From: an uncultured Clostridia bacterium
GTDB taxonomy: Bacteria > Bacillota > Clostridia > TANB77 > CAG-508
NCBI GenBank assembly: GCA_947624365.1
Contig: CANQJY010000027.1
Span: forward strand, 1-12,024
Direction of reading: 5' to 3'
DNA: 12,024 nucleotides
The notes beneath the pieces were generated by a model that was not told the DNA's origin, made no database searches, and saw only the letters and a list, made by a program, of their open reading frames with translations. The first letter of the stretch is position 1. Every line of letters begins with the position of its first letter. Shown in pieces: positions 1 to 6,519 of this stretch. The position numbers and the translations under genes are program-made.

Positions 1-10
1 AAGTAAAAAG

Positions 11-472
11 ATGAATAAACAAAGAGGCTTTGAAGTTGTAAAAGGATATGAAGATAAAGGGATTAATTTACCAATTCGAAAAACACAATATTCTGCAGGA
101 TATGATATTGAAGCAGCAGAAGATGTGATTATACCAAGTTTCAAAAAAGGTATGGCACCAACACTTATAAAAACAGGACTAAAAGCATATATGCAAGATG
201 ATGAAGTAATGTTATTATATAACAGAAGTTCAAACCCAAAGAAAAAAGGATTAATTATGGCAAATAGTGTTGGAGTTATTGACAAGGACTATTATGGTAA
301 TCCTGATAATGATGGACATTTTATGTTTGCATTTTACAATATAAAAGAAGAAGATATAACAATAAAAAAAGGAGAATGTATTGGACAAGCAATATTCCAA
401 AAATATTTAGTTACAGATAATGACAATGCAACTGGGGAAAGAAGCGGAGGATTTGGCTCAACAGGAAATTAA
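11..472 (+). CDS. dut: dUTP diphosphatase (dUTPase), trimeric type
   Basis: Hydrolyses dUTP to dUMP and pyrophosphate in the cytosol, keeping uracil out of DNA and supplying dUMP for thymidylate synthesis. All five motifs of the trimeric family are visible in the 153 residues: motif 1 SAGYD at 28-32, motif 2 RSS at 72-74, motif 3 around SVGVIDKDY at 86-94 with the catalytic Asp91, motif 4 GECIGQAIF at 121-129, and the Gly-rich C-terminal arm RSGGFGSTG at 144-152 that closes over the substrate. Length is normal for the family. The ATG at 11 is the first in frame, but the ten upstream bases hold no in-frame stop, so a slightly longer start outside the window is possible. A long hairpin follows 30 bases after the stop. 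Confidence 0.94.
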   Translation: MNKQRGFEVVKGYEDKGINLPIRKTQYSAGYDIEAAEDVIIPSFKKGMAPTLIKTGLKAYMQDDEVMLLYNRSSNPKKKGLIMANSVGVIDKDYYGNPDNDGHFMFAFYNIKEEDITIKKGECIGQAIFQKYLVTDNDNATGERSGGFGSTGN

Positions 473-501
473 AAGAAATACATATGAATAAAAAAGTGGA
501 A

Positions 502-538
502 AAAATTTGGTAAAAGTCTTTGACTTTTACCAAATTTT
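502..538 (+). terminator. Long perfect hairpin after dut
   Basis: A perfect 17-bp stem (502-518 pairs with 522-538) with a three-base TTT loop lies 30 bases after the dut stop. The right arm ends in only TTTT before GTAG, so its U-tract is weak for an intrinsic terminator. It probably ends dut transcription. It also contains the -35 box and spacer of the next promoter, so it may have a second role. Confidence 0.65.
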
Positions 539-548
539 GTAGTATAAT
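520..548 (+). promoter_or_regulatory. Sigma-A promoter of carD
   Basis: TTGACT at 520-525 and TATAAT at 543-548 are separated by exactly 17 bases, a near-consensus vegetative promoter. Transcription should start near 555, giving a leader of about 85 bases before carD. The -35 box begins in the loop of the 502-538 hairpin, and the spacer is that hairpin's right arm. Confidence 0.85.
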
Positions 549-568
549 AAATATGGTTAAAAAATCCA

Positions 569-610
569 ATAAAGTTATATCTTATAGACATAACTTTATA
601 ATATTTTTTT
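569..610 (+). promoter_or_regulatory. Attenuator-like hairpin in the carD leader
   Basis: A 10-bp stem (569-578 with 590-599) extends inward past one mismatch by two more pairs and is followed by a run of seven T at 604-610. It lies between the predicted transcription start (about 555) and the carD ribosome binding site (AAAGGAG, 625-631). It has the form of an intrinsic terminator, so it could act as an attenuator or could end a short independent RNA of about 55 bases. Confidence 0.6.
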
Positions 611-640
611 GCTGAAAAATTCTGAAAGGAGCTGACTTAC

Positions 641-1204
641 ATGTTCAATGTAGGAGACAAAATTGTATACCCAATGCATGGGGCAGGAACAATAGATTCA
701 ATCGAAGAAAAAGATATTCTAGGAGAAAAACAGTCATATTATATATTAAAAATGCCTGGAGAAGTAAAAGTAATGATACCAACAGCAAAAGCTGAAGAAG
801 TTGGAGTTAGAAATATAATAGATAAACAATCAGCAGAAAAAGTAATCGGAATACTAGAGCAAGATGAAACTCAAATGGATAAAAATTGGAATAAACGTTA
901 TAGAGATAATATGGAAAAAATGAAAAGTGGAGACATATATGAAGTAGCAGATGTTGTTAGAAACTTAAGTTTTAAACAAAAAGAAAAAGGTCTTTCAACA
1001 GGTGAGAAAAAAATGCTAAACAATGCAAAACAGATTTTAGTTAGTGAATTAGTTTTAGCAGAACATGCTACACAAGATGAGGTAGAGCAACTAGTAGAAA
1101 ATAAAATTAATACATCATTTATGACATTTAAAGCAGATGAAGTAAATAAAGAAAGCATTGTAAATAAGTTCATACCATTTAATGGTACAGGAACAAATGA
1201 TTAA
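641..1204 (+). CDS. carD: CarD/CdnL-family RNA polymerase-binding regulator
   Basis: CarD-family proteins bind the RNA polymerase beta subunit through an N-terminal Tudor-like domain shared with Mfd (TRCF), and modulate open-complex stability, notably at rRNA promoters in well-studied species. The N-terminus shows the family pattern: FNVGDKIVYPMHGAG at 2-16, then a YYILKMP strand and a VMIPTAKAEEVGVR segment ending near 60. The remainder, to residue 187, is charged and helical, like the C-terminal domain that contacts DNA. The start is set by AAAGGAG at 625-631, nine bases ahead. The gene has its own promoter, an attenuator-like leader and a terminator, so it appears to be a single-gene unit. 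Activity at rRNA promoters in this organism is inferred from the family. Confidence 0.9.
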   Translation: MFNVGDKIVYPMHGAGTIDSIEEKDILGEKQSYYILKMPGEVKVMIPTAKAEEVGVRNIIDKQSAEKVIGILEQDETQMDKNWNKRYRDNMEKMKSGDIYEVADVVRNLSFKQKEKGLSTGEKKMLNNAKQILVSELVLAEHATQDEVEQLVENKINTSFMTFKADEVNKESIVNKFIPFNGTGTND

Positions 1205-1216
1205 GAAAATAATCAG

Positions 1217-1246
1217 AAATATCAATAGATAGCTATTGATATTTTT
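1217..1246 (+). terminator. Intrinsic terminator of carD
   Basis: A perfect 12-bp stem (1217-1228 with 1233-1244) with the four-base loop ATAG is followed by a short T run, 12 bases after the carD stop. It leaves only about 20 bases before the next start codon, so the following gene must use read-through or a promoter inside carD. Confidence 0.8.
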
Positions 1247-1265
1247 AATTTGGGAGGAAAATAAA

Positions 1266-3266
1266 ATGGAAAACGAAGAAAATATGTTAGGAACTGAAAA
1301 AATAGGTAAATTAATAAGAAAATTTTCAATACCATGCATTATATCACTATTGGTTAACTCATTATATAACATAGTTGACCAAATATTTATAGGATGGGGT
1401 GTTGGATATTTAGGAAATGGTGCAACAAATGTAGTATTTCCAATAACTATGATTGCACTAGCATTTGCTCTAATGTTTGGAGATGGAGCATCAGCATATT
1501 TAAGTTTAAAATTAGGAGAAAAGAAAAAAGAAGAAGCTGCCAAAGGTGTTACTAATGGAATTATATTATCAATAATATTATCAATTATTTTGTGCATAGG
1601 AGTATTAGCATTTTTACCAAATATATTGAATGTTTTTGGTTGTACAGAGGCACTAAGAGAATATGCACTTCAATATGGATATGTAATTGTATTGGGATTA
1701 CCATTTATGATGATAGGAACAACTTTGAACTCTATTATAAGAGCAGATGGAAATCCTAAATATGCAATGACTTCTATGGTGTCTGGTGCTATATTAAATG
1801 TTATATTAGATCCGATTTTCATTTTTGTATTTAAAATGGGAGTAGAAGGTGCAGCAATTGCAACCATAATTAGCCAAATTTTAACATTTATTTTGAATAT
1901 TCTATATTTAAAAAGATTTAATTTTATTAAAATAACAAAAGATACTTTTAAACTTCAATTTAATATTGCTAAGAGAGTGTCAGCTTTAGGAATAAGTAGT
2001 TTCATTACACAAATGAGCTTTGTATTTGTTGTCGCAATAGAAAATAATTTGCTAGCAAAACATGGATTAGACACAAAATTTGGCTCAGAAATACCAATTA
2101 CAGTTTTAGGAATTGTAATGAAAATTAATCAAATTTTAAATAGTATTATTGTTGGAATTGCAGTAGGAGCACAACCAATTATTGGATATAATTATGGCGC
2201 TCAAAAATATGATAGAGTAAAAAGTACATTAAAAAGAGTTCTAGGAATAAGTGTTATTATTAGTACAATTGCGTTTATATTATTCCAAACTATACCAGAT
2301 AAACTTATATCAATCTTTGGTAGTGGAGACGAAAATTACATGGAATTTGCTTGCATGGCATTTAAAATATATTTAATGTTATGTATCTGTAATGGAATAC
2401 AAATCCCATCAGGAATTTTCTTCCAAGCTATTGGAAAAAGCTTAAAAAGTGCGGTATTATCATTATCAAGGCAAATTTTACTTTTAATACCTTCAATGAT
2501 TATATTAAGTAGTATGCTTGGATTGATAGGCGTTTTATATGCAGGACCAGTTGCAGATGGAATAGCATTTATAATTTCATCTACATTACTCATTGTAGAA
2601 GTGAAACATTTTGGCAAACAAAAAATGTTGAGTACAGCATTAATTGATGATACAAGTACAGACGATCAATTGCATGAAAAAATTGTAATTACAGTATCAA
2701 GAGAATATGGATCTGGTGGAAGGTATGTAGGAAGGTTAATTGCTGACAAGCTAGGAATAAAATTTTATGACAAAGAATTTATTACAAAATTAGCAGAAGA
2801 TACAGGTTTATCAGAAGAATATATTGAAAATATGGAACAAAAAAGAGAAAAATTAGAGGGATTAAATACAGGATATTCTATAGGAATAAATAATACAGAT
2901 GAATTATTTATTAAAGAAACCGAATTAATTAATAAGATAGCAAATCAAGAATCATGTGTCATTATTGGAAGATGTGCAGATTTCATTTTAAAAGATAAAG
3001 ATAATGTTATAAAAGTGTTTATTTATAGTGATATGAAAGACAAAATAAAAAGAACAGTAAGTATCTATGGAATTCAAGAAGACAAAGCAGAAAAAGAAAT
3101 TAAAAGAATTGATAAATTAAGAGCAAATCATTATAAATATTATACAGAAAGAGAATGGAAAGAATATAGCAATTACGATATATGCTTAAATAGTGATGCC
3201 TTAGGAGTTGAAAAAACGGCAGAGATTATTTGTAATATGATAAAAGAAAAAAATACAATTTCCTAA
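1266..3266 (+). CDS. MATE efflux transporter fused to a cytidylate-kinase-like domain
   Basis: This is a 666-residue two-part protein. Residues 1 to about 455 are a complete MATE-type multidrug/cation antiporter: the opening LGTEKIGKLIRKFSIP pattern, many hydrophobic membrane segments, and two homologous halves, the second resuming at GISSFITQMSFVF. After a short polar linker, residues 472-666 form a soluble P-loop domain of the cytidylate-kinase-like family. That domain begins KIVITVSREYGSGGRYVGR, with the glycine-rich loop near 482-485, and later contains the CVIIGRCADF segment typical of this family. Both parts look intact and in frame. I chose the ATG at 1266 because GGGAGG lies at 1252-1257; an in-frame ATG at 1236 sits inside the terminator stem and has no binding site. 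The transported substrate and the kinase substrate are unknown. Confidence 0.9.
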   Translation: MENEENMLGTEKIGKLIRKFSIPCIISLLVNSLYNIVDQIFIGWGVGYLGNGATNVVFPITMIALAFALMFGDGASAYLSLKLGEKKKEEAAKGVTNGIILSIILSIILCIGVLAFLPNILNVFGCTEALREYALQYGYVIVLGLPFMMIGTTLNSIIRADGNPKYAMTSMVSGAILNVILDPIFIFVFKMGVEGAAIATIISQILTFILNILYLKRFNFIKITKDTFKLQFNIAKRVSALGISSFITQMSFVFVVAIENNLLAKHGLDTKFGSEIPITVLGIVMKINQILNSIIVGIAVGAQPIIGYNYGAQKYDRVKSTLKRVLGISVIISTIAFILFQTIPDKLISIFGSGDENYMEFACMAFKIYLMLCICNGIQIPSGIFFQAIGKSLKSAVLSLSRQILLLIPSMIILSSMLGLIGVLYAGPVADGIAFIISSTLLIVEVKHFGKQKMLSTALIDDTSTDDQLHEKIVITVSREYGSGGRYVGRLIADKLGIKFYDKEFITKLAEDTGLSEEYIENMEQKREKLEGLNTGYSIGINNTDELFIKETELINKIANQESCVIIGRCADFILKDKDNVIKVFIYSDMKDKIKRTVSIYGIQEDKAEKEIKRIDKLRANHYKYYTEREWKEYSNYDICLNSDALGVEKTAEIICNMIKEKNTIS

Positions 3267-3271
3267 AATAC

Positions 3272-3300
3272 TTGAAAAAAAGCCTAAAACAATGTAAAAT
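3272..3300 (+). promoter_or_regulatory. Possible sigma-A promoter before pth
   Basis: TTGAAA at 3272-3277 and TAAAAT at 3295-3300 are 17 bases apart, starting six bases after the stop of the transporter-kinase gene. The predicted leader would be only about 16 bases, just covering the pth binding site AAGGAG at 3310-3315. A+T-rich spacers produce such matches by chance, so this is tentative. Confidence 0.45.
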
Positions 3301-3322
3301 ATAGTAAAAAAGGAGAGGAAAA

Positions 3323-3881
3323 ATGTATTTAATTATAGGATTGGGAAACCCAGAAGAAGAATATAGTAACACAAGGCATAACATGGGATTTGATACTATC
3401 AATATTTTAGCACAAAAATACCAAATAGAAGTTACAAAAAAGAAGTTTAAAGGCTTGTATGGAACAGGTATCATAGAAGGAGAAAAGGTAATATTATTAA
3501 AACCACAAACTTATATGAATTTAAGTGGAGATAGTATCATAGAAGTTATGGATTACTATAATATAGAGATAGAAGATTTAATAATTATATATGATGATAT
3601 GGACATAGAAAAAGGAATAATAAAAATCAGAAAAAAAGGTGGCTCAGGTTCACACAATGGAATGAAATCTGTCGTCGAAAATTTACAAACAGAAGAATTT
3701 ACCCGAATTCGAATTGGCATTGGAAAACCAGAACATGAAAATGACGCTATCAACTATGTAATTGGAAAAATACCAAAAGAAGAACAAGAAATATTAAATA
3801 AAGCTACACGGAAAAGCAGCTGAAGCTGTGTCAGAAATTATCAAAAATGGTGTAGATAATGCAATGAATAAATATAATTAA
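3323..3881 (+). CDS. pth: Peptidyl-tRNA hydrolase, +1 frameshift at CGG near the 3' end
   Basis: Cleaves the ester bond of peptidyl-tRNAs that drop off ribosomes, recycling tRNA. Family residues are in place: Asn9 in GLGNP, catalytic His19 in TRHNMGFD, Asn66 in YMNLSGD, Asp91 in IYDD and Asn112 in GSHNGMKS. The start follows AAGGAG at 3310-3315. The first frame ends at TGA 3821-3823 after 166 residues, without the C-terminal helix. Codon 163 is CGG (3809-3811). Skipping its C and reading GGA at 3810-3812 opens the +1 frame, which encodes GKAAEAVSEIIKNG and ends AMNKYN with TAA at 3879-3881. This gives 185 residues, the usual family length, with the family-like final helix. The tail is conserved and open, so decay is unlikely: the frame is crossed by recoding, or one base is an error. 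The 166-residue product would keep all catalytic residues. Confidence 0.9.
3809..3812 (+). other. C|GGA frame-change site in pth
   Basis: The in-frame codon CGG follows ACA and is followed by AAA-AGC-AGC-TGA in the unshifted frame. Reading GGA from 3810 resumes the Pth C-terminus. The residue placed here (Gly, or Arg if another base were dropped) is not strongly constrained in the family, so this is the least precisely located of the three CGGA sites. Confidence 0.65.
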
Positions 3882-3885
3882 GATA

Positions 3886-3935
3886 TGTCCCCAAATGGAC
3901 AAAATGTCCAAAAAAGGACCGTCCCCAAATGGACA
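3886..3935 (+). repeat. Tandem GTCC-N6-GGAC palindrome array
   Basis: Three units of the form GTCC, six bases, GGAC lie in a row at about 3887-3900, 3906-3919 and 3921-3934. The first and third share the same core, GTCCCCAAATGGAC; the middle one has AAAAAA between its arms. The arms can also pair between units, for example GGACA-AAA-TGTCC at 3897-3909, so several alternative folds exist. The array fills the gap between pth and rng and ends two bases before the rng binding site. It resembles the short GTCC-type palindromic repeats scattered in many clostridial genomes; a link to REP-type transposases is inference. Confidence 0.75.
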
Positions 3936-3947
3936 TAGGAGGTAAAA

Positions 3948-5132
3948 ATGTTAGAGATTTTTGTTAGTAAAAAGGGCGAGAAAGAGGAGATTGCTCTTGT
4001 TGAAAATGGAATTTTGGTTGAATATTATGAGGATGATGAAGATACAGATAGAAAAGAGGGTAATATTTATGTTGGTGAAGTAAGGGATGTTATTAATGGA
4101 ATGCAATCAGCTTTTGTTGATATTGGTATAGAAAAAAATAGTTTTATTCATTTGAAGGATATTTTGCCAAAAGTAGATGAAAAGAGGCAATCAGCTGATA
4201 CAAATATACAAATTAAAGATGTTATTAAACCAAAACAAAAGTTGTTAGTACAAGTAAAAAAAGATAGCAATGAGAAAAAAGGGGCAAGAGTATCTACACA
4301 TATTAATTTACCAGGTAAGTATGTTGTTTTAATGCCAAATACAGAAATTATTACTGTATCACAGAAAATTGAAGATATGCAAGAACAGGAAAGATTGATA
4401 AATTTAGTTAAAAGCCATATTTCAAAAGGAAATGGGGCTATTATTCGTACATCTAGTGCTAAAAAAGAAAAAGAGATAATTGAAGATATAAATAAATTGG
4501 AAGAGAAATGGAAAAATATACAAAATAAATATAAGGAAAATAGCAGTAGCGAGGAAACACTAATTTATCAAGCAGAAACTGTTGTTGAAAAAATGATATT
4601 GGATTTGGCAAATCAAAGAATAGAAAATATTATAATAGATTGTAAAGCAGAATATGATAAAATTTCAAAGATAAAATTAGAAACTCAAGAATTAGTAAAT
4701 ACTAATATTATTTTGGAAGAGAATACTAATATATTTGAAAAATATGAGATTGATAAACAAATAGAAAAAATACAAAATCGAAAAATATGGCTAAAATGTG
4801 GAGGCTTTATAACAATTGATAAAACTGAAGCTCTGACTGCAATTGATGTAAATACTGGTAAATATACAGGAGGCAAAAATTTAGAACAGACTTTGTATAA
4901 AGTTAATGAAGAAGCAACTATTGAGATAGCAAAACAAATTCGATTGCGTGACATAGGCGGAATTATTATAATTGATTATATCGATATGAAAAAACAAGAG
5001 AGTAAAGAAAAAATACAAAAAGTATTAGAAGATAGATTAAAATTAGATAGAAGTAAAACACAAGTAGAAGGTTTCACAAAATTAGATTTAATGGAAATGA
5101 CAAGGAAGCATATTTGTAGCCATAAAGAATAA
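3948..5132 (+). CDS. rng: Ribonuclease E/G family endoribonuclease, short form
   Basis: A cytoplasmic single-strand endoribonuclease acting in rRNA maturation and RNA decay in related bacteria. The N-terminal S1-type RNA-binding region is seen at about 35-125 (EGNIYVGEVRDVINGMQSAFVDIG). The catalytic metal-binding aspartates are Asp300 in AIDVNTGKYTG and Asp343 in IIDYIDM, with the same 43-residue spacing as Asp303 and Asp346 of E. coli RNase E. The protein ends at residue 394, straight after the LMEMTRK segment, with a single Cys (HICSHKE). The CxxC zinc-link that joins subunits in E. coli RNase E/G is therefore absent, and no open frame continues downstream. AGGAGG at 3937-3942 sets the start and abuts the palindrome array. 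Early codons favour GAG, GTT and TTG more than neighbouring genes, which prefer GAA, GTA and TTA. Confidence 0.88.
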   Translation: MLEIFVSKKGEKEEIALVENGILVEYYEDDEDTDRKEGNIYVGEVRDVINGMQSAFVDIGIEKNSFIHLKDILPKVDEKRQSADTNIQIKDVIKPKQKLLVQVKKDSNEKKGARVSTHINLPGKYVVLMPNTEIITVSQKIEDMQEQERLINLVKSHISKGNGAIIRTSSAKKEKEIIEDINKLEEKWKNIQNKYKENSSSEETLIYQAETVVEKMILDLANQRIENIIIDCKAEYDKISKIKLETQELVNTNIILEENTNIFEKYEIDKQIEKIQNRKIWLKCGGFITIDKTEALTAIDVNTGKYTGGKNLEQTLYKVNEEATIEIAKQIRLRDIGGIIIIDYIDMKKQESKEKIQKVLEDRLKLDRSKTQVEGFTKLDLMEMTRKHICSHKE

Positions 5133-5169
5133 AACGAAATAAGTAATTCAGAGAGGAATAATATAAAAA

Positions 5170-6513
5170 ATGAAAGTTGGGTTCGTATCATTAGGATGTA
5201 GTAAGAATTTAATAGATACTGAAATAACGATAGGAATGTTTAAAGAACATTTATATACTATAGAAAATGATCCAGAAAAAGCAGAAATTATTGTTATTAA
5301 CACATGTGGATTTATTGATACAGCTAAAGAAGAAGCAATTAATACAATTCTAGAAATGGCACAATACAAGAAAAAGAAATGCAAATACTTAATTGTTATG
5401 GGATGTTTAGTTCAAAGATATTATGATGAATTAGTTAAATGCTTACCAGAAGTAGATTTATTTATAAAACTAGAAGAATATGATAATTTATGGGAAAAGA
5501 TTGATGACTTAATAAAAAGAGATATTGTTGTAAAGTCAAAAGAAAAAACTAAAAAAATACCTATGTTAGAACAATTAGACTATGTGAACCGTCTTATAAC
5601 AACAGGCAATAATTATGCATATTTAAAAATTGGGGAAGGATGTAGTAACAGATGTACATATTGTGCAATTCCAAATATTAGAGGACCATTTGTAAGCCGA
5701 AAAAAAGAAGATATCTTAGAAGAAGCAAAAATGTTAGCCAAAAAGGGAATTACAGAAATTATCGTTATTGCACAAGATACAACTAAATATGGAATTGACT
5801 TATATGGAGAGCCAAAATTAGTAGAACTTTTAGAAGAATTATCACATATTAAAGAATTTAAGTGGATTAGATTTTTATATTCTTATCCAGAAGGAATTAC
5901 ACAAGAATTAATTGAATTAGTAGCAAAAAATAAAAAAATTGCAAAATACTTTGATATTCCAATTCAACATATATCAAATCAAATATTAAAAAGAATGAAC
6001 AGAAAAACTAATAAAGAACAAATTCAAAAATTAATAAAAAATATTCGTGAGCAAATACCAGATGTAGTATTAAGAACAAGTTTAATTGTAGGATTTCCAG
6101 GAGAAACAAGAGAACAATTTGAAGAATTAAAGGAATTTGTTAAAGAAGCAAAATTTGACAAATTAGGAGCGTTCATGTATTCTAAAGAAGAAGGCACACC
6201 AGCTTCTAGATTGCCAGAACAAATCCATGGAAACACTAAAAAATCAAGATATAATCAGATTATGAAAATACAACAAATAATATCAAAACAAAATTTAGAA
6301 AAACGCATTGGAAAAAAGTATGAAGTTTTAATAGAAGATATGTCATTCGACAAAAAATATTATGTAGGAAGAACAATGCAAGATGTACCAGAAATAGATG
6401 GATTAGTATATATAAAAAATACATCTAAACAAAATCAATTAAATAAATATGTTATGTGTAAAATTGAAGCTGTAGAAGATTATGACATGATAGCAAAATT
6501 TGAAGGGAGATAG
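5170..6513 (+). CDS. rimO: Ribosomal protein S12 methylthiotransferase RimO
   Basis: A radical-SAM iron-sulfur enzyme that adds a methylthio group to the conserved aspartate of ribosomal protein S12. The N-terminal UPF0004 domain carries cluster-binding Cys10, Cys46 and Cys79. The radical-SAM CxxxCxxC motif is at Cys158, Cys162 and Cys165 (CSNRCTYC), and a TRAM domain lies at about 380-447. The opening MKVGFVSLGCSKNLID and the segment CAIPNIRGPF are typical of RimO rather than MiaB. Length 447 is normal. The nearest binding site, AGAGG at 5152-5156, is 13 bases from the ATG, somewhat long. The next gene starts six bases after the stop, suggesting cotranscription. Confidence 0.95.
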   Translation: MKVGFVSLGCSKNLIDTEITIGMFKEHLYTIENDPEKAEIIVINTCGFIDTAKEEAINTILEMAQYKKKKCKYLIVMGCLVQRYYDELVKCLPEVDLFIKLEEYDNLWEKIDDLIKRDIVVKSKEKTKKIPMLEQLDYVNRLITTGNNYAYLKIGEGCSNRCTYCAIPNIRGPFVSRKKEDILEEAKMLAKKGITEIIVIAQDTTKYGIDLYGEPKLVELLEELSHIKEFKWIRFLYSYPEGITQELIELVAKNKKIAKYFDIPIQHISNQILKRMNRKTNKEQIQKLIKNIREQIPDVVLRTSLIVGFPGETREQFEELKEFVKEAKFDKLGAFMYSKEEGTPASRLPEQIHGNTKKSRYNQIMKIQQIISKQNLEKRIGKKYEVLIEDMSFDKKYYVGRTMQDVPEIDGLVYIKNTSKQNQLNKYVMCKIEAVEDYDMIAKFEGR

Positions 6514-6519
6514 AAAGTA

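Noticed and set aside
1236..1265. Earlier in-frame ATG for the MATE-kinase gene
   Set aside because: It lies inside the carD terminator stem, has no binding site, and would add ten residues before a well-supported start with GGGAGG at 1252-1257.
898..1597. Antisense open frames over carD and the MATE gene, and similar ones elsewhere on the minus strand
   Set aside because: Low-complexity Phe/Ser/Ile-rich translations without binding sites, complementary to clear conserved genes.
3809..3830. Downstream hairpins as shared frameshift stimulators
   Set aside because: Small stems can be drawn near each site (4-5 bp in pth, 3 bp in obg, 4 bp in nusB), but they differ in position and are no stronger than chance.
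5103..5170. A frame break at the end of rng hiding the zinc-link domain
   Set aside because: No CGG is present and none of the downstream frames before rimO encodes CxxC or RNase E/G-like sequence; the gap is too short.
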